A stretch of DNA of 64,000 nt from the NCBI GenBank assembly GCA_029298735.1, contig JANSLP010000038.1, positions 62,001 to 126,000 on the forward strand, read 5' to 3'. The notes under the pieces were generated by a model that was not told the DNA's origin, did no database searches, and saw nothing but the letters and a program-made list of their open reading frames with translations. The number at the start of each line of letters is the position of its first letter. The stretch's first letter is position 1. Positions 35,400 through 47,300 of this stretch are shown in pieces. This DNA is from Ophiostoma sp. CBS 140.51 (Eukaryota; Ascomycota; Sordariomycetes; Ophiostomatales; Ophiostomataceae). The position numbers and the translations under genes were made by a program.

Positions 35400-37897
35400 T
35401 TGGTTGCAGTCGTGTTCGTGGTTGTTGGAATAGGAATCTCGCTTCTGGCCTTTGGGTTTGGACTTTTTCTTTGCTTGGGATTTGTCTATCTCTGCTTCCC
35501 CCTTTCGATTGATCTTTCGAGTCGCAGTTTCCTGTTTTGCGTTGCTATCGTAGTTTGCTTCTTCGCACTTTCTCTCTCTCTGCCCTCTTGCCATTTTTTT
35601 TTTTTAATTCTTTCCCACGATTGCACCACATTCGTCCATCGCTCCTTCCCTCTTTTTCACCTGGTATTTCGCACTTGTTTTCCAATACTTTCCCTCCCCT
35701 CCAGCTCGCCCCTTCCGTCCATTATCCTTTTCTCTTTTCCATTCTCTCCCATTTCCCCCCTTCTTTTCCCACCCGTCCCACCTGATCAAATCACCACACC
35801 CCCTCTTCCCCCCGTCGCTCCTTCTCGCCCTGTATTTTTTCGTGCATTTGCTCTTGTATCCCATTCATAATACGTCCCCGTTGCGCCTTCTCTCAGCGAG
35901 TAGTCTTTCCTTGTTACCCCCCGCCCGCACCGGTGAGCTCTGTCAACGGCAAAAGAGGGACCACCGCCACGTCCAACTCGACCGACATCCTCGCACTTTC
36001 ACTCTTCCCTCCCCCTTTTCGCCCTACTTTCGTACTTACACGATCCTCGTCGTCTGCACATTTTTTTTCTTCACCGAGATCTGTACCTCCTTGCAGCTCT
36101 TTTCGCATTCTGCTCGTCTCTGCTGCCGCTGTCACCCCTCCCACACCCCCGTCCACTGCGGCCAGCCAGCTCCCACACACCCCTTTATTGTCGGTGGGTT
36201 CTCTCATCGGTCTGGAGTAGAAGCGGAAGCAGAAGCAAAGAGCATTGTCACCTCTTGTCGCCCGACCGGTCAGCAAGCAGCAATCTGCAATTACAAGCAC
36301 AATCAGCAGCAATCAGCAAGCATCCTGTACTCGGCACACGCAGCAGCAGCCTCATTTCCATTTTTACCGTCTTCAGCACTTCATAATCTACACTCAGCAG
36401 TCGCCTTTGGGCGCGCCTGCAAGCACCGTCGACGGCGCAGTGCCTTCACCGCCGCTCTCCGGCCTGCGCCGACGACTGGGCGCCTTCGTTCATCATCGCC
36501 ACCTCGAATTGTCTATTGTCTCACGCACATCGCCTCACCGGCGCCCAGAAACGCGCCCACCAGTCTGGCTGCGCAGCCAAGGACCAATCTTACCGCGCAT
36601 TGTGCAGTGGATCGTGAGGCACAACGACGTTGTGTCGTGAACGCAACCCGGCCAGCAACCCATCCGCATTTTTCTCATCCTCAGCCGTTTTCACCGTTTT
36701 CGCCGTTTCCGCTCGTGACTTCGGCGACTCGAGATCGAACTAAACGACGACCGCTCGACAACCACAGAAAACAGCTCTGTTAAGCGACGACCTTTGACCA
36801 GGCAATCTTCGGCAATACAAGCAACGGCATTTGTATCGAAGCGGTATCGAACCGGCCGGTCGACTCTTTGCGGCATAGATCCCCACTGGTCTACATTCTT
36901 TCACGAAATCAAGGCCGCTTTGCGTGCCTTTTTTCTCGGCCTGCCGGCCGCCTTCTTTGCGCCTGATTTCTTGGCAGTCTTCCATCTGCTTTCCCCAGCA
37001 ACCCGGGCCCCTTTCCCCGGGCCTTTCGTACTTCTGGAATCGTCTCTGTGTCTCTCAGTCTCAGTCTCTCTCACTCTCTTACTCCTATCTCTGAGCGGCC
37101 CCCCTTTTGATACTGCATACGGAGTTTTACACCCATCCACCGTCCCCCACTTACTCCCCCCCGTTCGACTTACACACTCCTCCCCCTTTACTCTGCACAC
37201 GCTGCACTCCCTCCAAGGGGCTACTCTCATCTCTCCAGCAGCATCAGGTCGAAAAGCCCCGACCGGGGCGGGACATCAGAGACGGCTCGAGCTCCAGTCC
37301 GCTCTCGACAAGGGTATCACGAGGTCCCAAGTTGACGTCGTAGTCACGGCCGACAGCTCTGGTGTTGATCACTTTGTGCTTTGTTTTTTCTTTGATTTTT
37401 GTTTTTGTTTTGTCTCTCTCCTTCTCTTGGCCTGGTCTCATTGCAGTCTATTTTTACCTTTTTTTTCCTCCTATGCCCCCATTATTTCCAACGCCTGCAT
37501 CACCATCCCATCCGAGTCGGCTTACCGGTGCCCCTCTTAGCCCCCTTCGATCTCCCATCATTCTTGATGACCGTCTGAAGAACTTTGGGTCGGGTCCATC
37601 GAAACCGTTCTGTCCTTCTCGCCATTCTCCACCTCATTGCGTTCATTGATACTCCCCCCTTGTATTGCCGTCCTGCTGTGTTACACGCCAGGCAACACTA
37701 GCTCTACATCCTCCTACACCCTTTCCTTTGCTCTCGCCTACCTCGCCTCAGATCTTTCTACTGAATACTTCCTGCTGCTTGCTGTGGTCAAACGTCTCAG
37801 CTCTCATGTTTAGAGACTTTCCACTGTTTGTCACTCCACGAAATATATCAATCAACACCAGAACTCCTGTACACCCTCCTGGTGTTCGTTGCCAATA
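35400..37897 (+). other. Long pyrimidine-rich leader-like region of the Zn2Cys6 regulator gene
   Basis: About 2.5 kb of strongly C/T-rich plus-strand sequence directly upstream of the proposed start codon. The longest frames (35842-36783 and 36794-37540) begin at GTG and TTG and read as Ser/Pro/Phe/Leu-rich translation of pyrimidine tracts, so I do not call them genes. Long CT-rich leaders with short upstream frames are common for fungal regulatory genes. Its being transcribed is inferred. Confidence 0.4.
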
Positions 37898-40800
37898 TGG
37901 TAAGTGACTGTTCTTCACTTTGTTTTTCATCACTTCTTCTTTTATTCCCCTACACCCCCAGGACTTCATATCATACACCTCCCCAGCAGGATATAATCTA
38001 TCACCATCCCCATCACACCGGCTCCCGAGCTATCTTTGTTGTTGGACACCCTCATCAGAGCTCAAGACAACATCATATTCAGCCGCAGACTTCCACTCTC
38101 ACCCTCCAACTCTTATCCTTCTGATATATTATATATCCTTTGCCTCCTTCACTTTGAATATATCCTGTCTGCCAACTATTTTTCTTTCTTTAACCACATT
38201 CGCTTTTCTTTCTTTCTCGAACACATTGCCTCTACAGTCTCTTTATATACTCTCACTCATACCCTTCTGCCGTCTCTTACATCTGGCAGCTCCTGGAATT
38301 GGAGCTCAAACCACGTCGGTCTATATTGACAATACATAGGACGGCGTATCAACACTAAAGAGGCGTCGGCCTCACTCTTTCGCCGACGACTCGTACAGCT
38401 CTTACAGCCACAAGGAACTTGTGTATCCTTCGTCTGTCGTTCATTTGACTGATCGTCAACGGACCATCCTCAACGAGGCAGCGTCTATCATTCAGGTCCC
38501 GCCAAATGAACTGCTGTATTTCGGTCCTGAACACTACAACGCATACGTCCTCGATCGAGCAGCTCACATTCTTGGCACCTCCTCTCAAACGTTAATAGAG
38601 GCCAGCTACACATCACGATCACATCAAAAGCGGCCACGCCACAATACAGACATATCCTTGCCAAATATGTCTCCCAAATACCGATTTTCCTACTCCAACC
38701 AAGGTCCCGAGAAGGCCCCCCTTAATCAGAATCTGATAGCACAGGGCAACGTGCAAGAGGAGCGGCGGTCGTTCTTTTCTATGCCATTAACAGATGGCAG
38801 CTCCTTTCTTGGGTCTACAGCGTCTGGCGTAGCAGAGTGTCTGGCGAGCTTATCCTCGTGTCAACCATCATCAAGCCACGATGCTCCTATAGGTAAGAGA
38901 CCCATGCTTTTGATTTTGTCATGTTTTCAAATTTGTTTTCATCTTGGCAATCCTTCTAACATGTCTTTGTAGAGTACGAAGCCGTTTTGACCACTGTCTC
39001 GAGAACACCGACAGCCCAACCACCCGAAACCAGCCAGTATGTCGAAAGCAGACCTTTTCAAGGAGACGGCATGGCAGCCGATATAGCTCCAGTCAGCGAA
39101 GCCTACCACGACGGCTTCCACGCACAGCCCGAAAATTGGTTGTCGGACGACACTACGGGAGCTACATTCATGCAGAGTTATCCAGCTCTACAGCCCACCC
39201 TCACGACTTCAGCAGGATCCATCGAAGAACCCCCACTGACGAGAGTTCAGCCGAACACGCACTTAGTCAACATGTTCTATCCGAACGAACACATACCACC
39301 AAATACCTTTCCAAAAACGGAGGCCGACGACATGGTGCCGATAAATTCCATTCCATCGACAACACTTCCCGTGGAAATGACGCATGTACCGGGACCACAA
39401 CTTCAGGGGTATCTCGGGGATGTACAGGTTGGTAACGGCTTTCCTCAAAGCCCGGACAAGGTCGCTGCGGATATCCAGTATACAATGGCACCGCCCAATC
39501 TGATACCCGTCACTGTTCCGTTCGACGCATCCAATATTGTCCACCCACCACAAGCGCCTCGGATAGTCCCCATACCTGCGCCTCCGCCAGAGGTCGGCAT
39601 TCCTCAGTCGATGGAAGTCGTGCCATACCCGACAACTGTTGCACCACAATATACGGCTTCTATGCCGAATACCGTCGTCGATCACCAGATGCATCACCAT
39701 GCACAGAGTCAGGTGGCAATCACACCATACATAGTAGAAGCCAATTTTGACGTGTCGGTTCGGCCAAACCAGCGACCACCAGCTGCCCGACGCGGGCCAT
39801 TCAAGGACGAGACCGATCGCAAGAAAACAGCTCAGACGAGAAGGGACGGGTGTTGTATCCGATGCCGCATGCAACGCATAAGAGTAAGTGCATGATTTAT
39901 ATCTACTTCATACTGTTGCGTACAACACTGACATTGTTTCGTAAAGTGCGTTGCACAGGATCACAACACCAAGGGAGAGTGCGAGCCCTGCATGAAAACG
40001 ACGAACCGCACCTGGCGGTTGCCTTGCTTGCGACTGAAAGTTGGCGATGTGATCCTTTCGAAAACGACGCAAGTCAAGGGGCACGAGTGGACCCTTCGGT
40101 GGAAAGAAAACACTGTGCTGGATGATGTCGGCCATTGGGCGTCGTCTGAGGTCAGAATTGTTCGCATCTCGGAGGGTTACACTCACGAGTTCGTGGAGCT
40201 TCGGGTGCGCAAATTCGTGCCACAAGACGGCGACAGTCTCGAACGCTCATGGGTCGCACCAAATGGAGAGACGCGTTCAGTACAGATTCCTCCTTATGCC
40301 GTCATCGAACCGGAGGCTATCGCACCGCAGTACAGCGCCTACATCAAGAGAGGGCTTGTTACATGCTGCAAAAATGTGCTGGCTGACAAGAAAGACACGA
40401 TCCTTTGGCCGACGTATTGGGTCGCGCTGAACCTTACCCGCGAGTCGAGCCACAACCTGTCTGAAAAGGAACTCAAGCTCCTCACCAAGACATTGGATCT
40501 GTGGATGACGGTGCGCTTGACAACACGGTCCTTCGAAATTGTCGGTAACGAAACCCTTGATATGCCACCAAACATTCTGGACGAGACGAGCCCATCGCAC
40601 GGAAAGATCCCGATCCCACCCGTTATGGGAGCCCAGCTCGACTCTGTCCTGATCCACGAAATTCAGCACACCTTGAGGCACGATGTCCTCCAAGCTCTTC
40701 AGGACATGATTGGCGCCAACAAGACGAGCTATTGGTTCACATTGTACCTGGTTATGTTCATCCTACTGCACAATGCCGCCCTTGTCATCAAGCACGACGC

Positions 40801-41394
40801 AAGCTATGCGAGGAAACACGGCCTGAAGGTTCGTCATTACCCCCACAACTAATAACTGATAGGATCGGGTGTGGTTATGGTTGTGGAAATATGAGACATG
40901 AAAGCTAACTGCCGACCGTAACGGGAACAGAGACGATTTGCACGCGAGGATAAGGTTCAGCAGTACTACACGGGTAAGGACTCTCGGCATCGTTATTTTT
41001 TATTTATGTTTACGAATTCTTTCATGTCCGTGTGAACGAAGGAAGGCTAATCAAACCAGGTGCCATCACGCTTCTTGCATACTTCCACTACTGCAACAAG
41101 GGTGTCTTCCCCTTTACTGAATCGGCACGCGAACAGGACGTTCGTAACCTCGCCAACATCGATGACCACACTATGGGATTTGTGAAGTATACACGCCAGT
41201 ATGCCATCGACAACAGTAAGTCATCTTCTGTGTGGTTTTCTGCCTGTTATTCACATTCGCTTTACACAGTTACTAACAACAAGTCAGAAGCGAGGTGGCA
41301 GGACATGCGAGACAGAAACGACTACGAAGACGAGTTCTATTTCATCAGCCAACTTTATGAAGTCAACTGGCAACCCAGGAAGATGATCCTCTAG
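37898..41394 (+). CDS. Zn(II)2Cys6 transcription factor
   Basis: Seven exons, 37898-37900, 38340-38892, 38973-39883, 39947-40828, 40931-40973, 41060-41215 and 41288-41394, join in frame to 884 residues. Exon 1 is only the ATG before a GTAAGT donor, and exon 2 opens with Asp-Gly-Val. The remaining introns are 63-102 nt, and the fourth uses a GTTCGT donor. The zinc cluster is central: Cys480, 483, 490, 501, 504 and 516, beginning CIRCRMQRIRC and ending RLPCLRL. The spacing C-x2-C-x6-C-x10-C-x2-C-x11-C has a long last loop, typical of a fungal subfamily with a LPCLR motif. Residues 1-470 are Pro/Ser/Thr-rich and probably disordered. The helical C-terminal half includes ITLLAYFHYCNKG. It is a nuclear DNA-binding regulator; its targets are unknown. 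Confidence 0.85.
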
Positions 41395-44300
41395 GGAGGG
41401 AGCCAGCCGGGCCCTAGCCCACAGTGAGACCGCCTTTTCCGCCTACTCCCCTTCTTTAATTATCGTTTTCTCTTTCGGAACATTTGTTATCTTCTCGATT
41501 ACCCCTGCACCGAGCTGCAGGAGACACTCCATGAGAAAGACAGCAAACTCACGAGTTCAAGCGAGGCTTTTTAGCTCGTTGCAACAGGCTGATACAACAC
41601 ATGCATGCAGCCGTCCAGAAAGAGATGTACGGCGCATGTCATGGGTACAACGTCTTTTTTTTGGTCTGTCTCTGTGATTTTTTAAGAGGGGGGCAGGGCT
41701 CGTACTGCAGGCGGGCACGGCGGGGCCCTGTCCTGTAGACAAGGACCAGGCCTGGCCAGGCCAGGTGGCCCAGCTGCCGAATACATGGCTGCCATATGGA
41801 AGAGAACGCGACAGCAGTGTCTGTTGTGGAGCCAAGCCTTGGTTTATTGGGGTCAGTGAAGCTGCGGCCACTCGTCAAACCGGCTCCGCGGGTTAGCAGC
41901 GTTGCACTGGCAGGTGGAACCAAGGAACAGGTCCTCAGACCCTTTCACTGATTGTGTTTCAGGCCCTCTGGTTCTCTTCAGGTGCCTCAGTGGCTAGCGA
42001 CTCGCTCACCTCCGGCTGCTTGGCAAGTATGCATATTACTTGTACGGGGACAGACGGTGGAGGCACATATGTGTGTCGATGGAGCATCATCGTGGCCTTA
42101 CGTCTTTTTCAACGTATGTCGAATCCGTTGATCGACACCAAGCTGGACCTCTTTGAGAACAAGGCCGGCGCATCCCCGTTCCTTTTACTTCATCCTCGTC
42201 TTTCCTCATTACCTCACCCACGCATATCTCTTATTTTTCAGCTCCTTTGCACGTCTCGCTTTGAGCGTCGAGTCGAGCTTAATGTTGTTGTGTTTAGTTG
42301 CTGTCACTTTTATCGTTGGACTTTCATAATTTTGGGAGATACCGAAGGAGCATGAAATGAATGAATGATTTACGAATACGAGACTGGAAAAACTACATCA
42401 ACAAACAGTCCAATACACCTTCATGGTGTACCGTGCTGTGTGACTTATATGAGAGCAAACTATTGACCTTGGGAATGTCATTTTAACTGTTCAAGGACGC
42501 CAATATATGCCAGATATATATGCCGTATGTACGACGTACTTGTATGATACTTCGTCAAATTCCTTGCCGATACAAAGGAACAATGATGGGGGCTAGGTCG
42601 TTCGCGGATAGTCTCCCGCAAGGACGCGTCTTTAGTATGTCGGCACGAACCCAATACTATCGCTGATGTTGAACAAAGACAATGTCGGGGCAGGGGTTGG
42701 CAACAAGGGTGCTGTCACTAAGTGTCATTTGATACTTGAGTGCAGGTGCAAGTGCGCTTGTGGATGCTTTTTGCCTGCCAGTGTTGGCCTTAAGTCCGCT
42801 GCAGAATAGGGCTGCTGTTCATGTTAGGAGAGGGCAGGAACGGTGCAGAGTATTACTCCGTATGGCATATTACCACTATGCATATTGGCAGGCATGAGAG
42901 AGTGTGAGATACCTTGTGCTTGACGTTCGTTTACCATGCGCGAGGCAGTACGACACACACAGCATGCAACACGACGGCTCTATACATACACCACGGTCGC
43001 GACTTCCTATGTTAGACTTGCTTTGGAATAATGTTGGCAGGCACGAGGGGGATGGAACGCTCACCGACATAGAGTCTTAGCCACTTGACTTGCCCCAGTC
43101 ACAGCCAGACAGCGTGGGATAGCTCCCAGAACCAGGGGACATCGTGTGCGCCTCCCTCCTACCACCCTTGCTCGTTTGCTCTTTCCTTTCTTTTTCCCAC
43201 ACCGTTCTTTCCATTTCATTGGAATCCCATCGCGCCTGCTACCCCCGCGGACACCTCATCCGCTCCTTCCACCATTTCTTGCTCAAGGCCTGGCCTTCAC
43301 AGCGTACCTACTTCTTGGGTCGCTCTTGCTTCTATTCCCACCATCGTTCCTTCCCCCATCTACATCGTATCTTCCATATCATCCCCCTCTTTCCTCGTCT
43401 GCAGCTACTTTGTTCGAAACATCATACTGCACGCAACGTACGAGAACATGTGTATTGAATTCTGCAATGTGATTTTGGGTGGAGTCTCGCGATTTCCAAT
43501 TCGGAGCAATGGCAGGCACGCTCCATGCTGCCTTCCCTCCTCGATGTTTTATCGATACCCACTCACCCTCGCTCGCAGTCAGTTGGTCGTTCTTGCCACT
43601 GCAATGTGGTTCCCTTTTTTAGAACACGGAGTTGTATTTGCAAGAAGCAGGTGCGACCCGCTTTCATGTCTGTCCTTACAGCACACCACCACCACAACCG
43701 CCACAACCACCAGTACCTCCTTCCGGTGATTTTTTCCTTGGTAATACCCCCCCGCCCAGACATCGATCTTTACGTCGCACGTCCAACGTCGTACTTTGAC
43801 TTTTGTCTCTTCAGAATTCGACTCCTTGCACCTCGCCGATTTCTCTTTGTCACGATTCCACCACGCTACCAAGTACTTTGTACTTTCTCCGACCTCCCGA
43901 CTTCCCCTCACACCATCGAACCTCTTTTTTCAACGTCGGGTTGCTCACCCGTCGGCCACTCCCACGCTTCGGTCGTCGCTAGCTGCGCCTTGCTTGACCT
44001 ATTCAGGCTGGTCGGCCAAGCTGTCAGCTAGTTAAGTTTGACACTGACACGCGAGTTTTCGGCAGACTCCAAGTCCAGGCCAGCCACTGGTAATGTGGTG
44101 CGTGTACCCTGTCAACGGCCTCACATGGCCCAGCGAGAGCCAAGGAACAAGTAAGCTGTCATGGTTTTAATACTACGAGGAATTACAGAATGTCGTTCTT
44201 AGGGAGACATGGACGTTTCGCATGCATATGCAAGACAATAATGACATGCACGCTGCTCAAAAAAGGCACTAGGTCGCACGGCGCCGCGTTGGAAAAACGT

Positions 44301-47300
44301 TTTGAAAAACCGCCATGTACAACGACAGCCAATCCTCCGAAACGACGACAAACTTGAAGCATGCAAAAGAAAGAATAAGAATGGGAGAAATGGAGAAACC
44401 GCCTGTCTACACCTGCTGCACGTGCACGAGCAGCAACAAAAAAGGGCCCAGGGTCACCCTGCGGCCTGCGCTTTAGTGCTTCCGTTGGCTTGTCAGTTTT
44501 CTTGTCGTTCTTTTCGTTTCGTTTCGTCACATCTAAACGACGACCACTGGACACACCAATATTTGCATCTATTGGCTCCCCCCCAGGATATATGATGGAC
44601 CATGGTCAGAGCCAGGACAAGACAGGAGACTTGCAGCGCTGCCCGGAAGCACAAAAGTACGACGCACTCTTTACAAAGTTGCAAAGTATGGAGTACATAG
44701 TACTCTTACAGACACGCTATGCATGTGAGCTGCATGCCCCGTCTTGCATACCAGACCTAGCCAGGCCCCAAGCAGGCCCCATCACGGCGCGCACAACCTA
44801 GATACGCCCGGCCTTGTGTTCATAATTTGCCAGGGTCGACTGCATGTGGTCGGCTCCATCACGATGGACGCCGTCCGTTGACTGACACAAACAGCAACAA
44901 TGGGAAGCAGTCGGAGCGGAACAATGCCCATTTGTTCGGGCTATTTGTTACAGACGGGTCTGGCCGACCTGGCGAGCTGGCCAGAACACCCCGTCGTCAG
45001 CAAACTGTTTTTTTTTCCTATTCTTTACTTCAACGCCCCTCCTCTTTTTTATTCACCCCTGCTCTGTTATATCCAGGTCCTCTCATGAGTTCTTTACTCT
45101 CCTCCCAGCTACTCAGTCCTCAGCACGAATCATCTCCATAAGCAATGGTCTGACGGAGGGAGCCTAACTGTTACTGTCACCATTTTGGCGATGCGGCTCG
45201 GTCTATTAAACTTTTTGTGGGTTGAGGGCAGGAGAGGAGGTGCTTGGCGCTCGGAAAGACAGAGACGGCGCGAGAGGGGAAAGCAGAAGAGGGGGGATCA
45301 ACAAAACGACACTATTTCAGGTCCCGAGCTAACGATGGTCATGGGAAAGACAACAAACCGAGAGAACGACGTGTGGTTTTTGTTGCTTGATGACGAGGCC
45401 GATCCCCAAGCCACAAGCCGAGTAAGTTCCCTTTTGATAGTACTTGATTCTCCTCTCTTTCTCCAACGCTGTCGTTTTTGGTCTCTACACAATATGCAAG
45501 GTGAATCTACTTACAAAACTGAAAATTCCGGCCTCGTTACACGTTAGGACGGGGCACGCACAGCATCTTCTTTGATTTTATCTTTATTTGTTTTCAAATT
45601 CAATATTACTTCCGGCTTCATTTTCTTACACCCTTTTTACGACATACTTTTGTTTGTCGCCTTTTGAACGTCACCTCTTGTCCCATTTTTTTTCAGCTGC
45701 CCTCCTTTACCTGCTTTTAATTTTCTTTTTCTTTGCCCTAGACCATATCCTCCACTCAGCTCAGAGCATCTCGCCTCTTGTTTCTTACGCGACCCTGCCT
45801 CGACCAGCCCTCTTACACCCACCCTTGTCTCGCCGACCATGCCGCCACGCAGCCTCCGGCACCGTCTCCGTTGACCAGACCGCACTCTCTGCACTCTCTG
45901 CACTCTCTGGGGCCCAATTGACAAATAATACACACCCCTTGCCCGATCATCCGCCCAGGCACATCGTATGGTAAGGCCATATTCTTACAAGCGAATTCGT
46001 TCAACGCAGCTGTCAGCCAACCAAGTATCCTGTCTGGGAATAGATCGACTTTGTCTAATACAAAACATCGTCACCACCTAACAGACACTGTCAACAAGCT
46101 GCACCTTAAAATATATTTATTTTTCCCTTCTTATTTTTATTTCTTCTCATTTTATTTTATATCCTTGCTTTCAATTGCCATATCGTCCACGTCACTGTTT
46201 CTTCTATCCCGGTTTCGCTCTACAGACACAGCCGAGCGTACAAGAACACTGCATGCAGACCCGACGGTTTACACTACTTTTCAGGAGGCAGATCGGTCAT
46301 ATTTGACCATCTTTCTGTCACTCCTTTCCCCCTTTTTTATTCCCGCCAAGTCAATCCGCTTCCCGCCCCGACGCGATAGGAGCGTCAGCGGCACCAGACG
46401 CGGCACCAGAAGCAGAAAAAAGACGACGTCTCCTCCCGAGAAATCCATACAGCAAATCAACCATAGCTCGGTTGCCGCTCAGTCCCCAACATACATGCAG
46501 CAGCGCAGCACAAAGACGGGAAGTCTGTATACTTTTTTGCACAACAACACTTCACCGACGCACAACAACGGCCTCTTGTGCCTGTGGTGTCTGCGGTGCG
46601 TCAAAGGTTCCTGCAGCGCCTTGCAGCATCTGCAGCAAAGACTCAATTTCCTTCCCGTGTTTGGCCGTCTTTTTTGTGTCCTTTTCGTCCTTTTTCGTCT
46701 TTTTGCCCTCGATTACCACTTCGCTTTCCCTCCACCGCAGACTTGCAGCTACACGTCAGCTCACCGATTCCTCTCGCTTGCTTGTGTTGTGCTGTCGACA
46801 CGGTGAGCCAAATTGGCTGCAATCCGAGGAACGCGGCCCACAACTGCGCGAGATATCCATGGTGGCAGAGACCACAGAGACTTTTTCATGCCCATGCGTA
46901 TGCCATTGTATGCTTTTCCCTTTTTCGTGGCCCTCCCCTGCACCATATGTCGAGCAACAAGGCTGTATCCCAACACATAGAGTTGCAGTCTGTCGCACAG
47001 ACAAAAACGGAGCACGCCGAGACTTCCTTCTCCATCCCTCCTCCACTTCTCCTCCCGACCCTATCCTCTGCCATATTTTCACCATCGTCCCCAAGTTGCC
47101 CTTATATCTACATTCCTGTCAGTCTCGGCTCTATTCTGTTTTATTTCTGATTTCTAAAGCTCATCACTCAATATCACCGACTTGGTTTTATTTCTCGCCA
47201 ACTGCAGTTTGATGGTTTGACAAAATCAATACTGCCAACACAGAACCGACGTTTCGTTGCATTATAGACACGCTTCGTGCATCGTCACTCAGCATCGCCA

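Noticed and set aside
35842..36783. 313-codon plus-strand frame
   Set aside because: It begins at GTG, not ATG, and is Ser/Pro/Phe-rich as expected from a pyrimidine-rich leader.
43085..43729. 214-codon plus-strand frame
   Set aside because: It begins at TTG, its composition follows CT tracts, and it has no recognisable motif.
45185..45547. Plus-strand frame with a GTAAGT donor near 45423
   Set aside because: No matching acceptor and downstream exon could be found that gives a longer protein; kept only as a hint of transcription.
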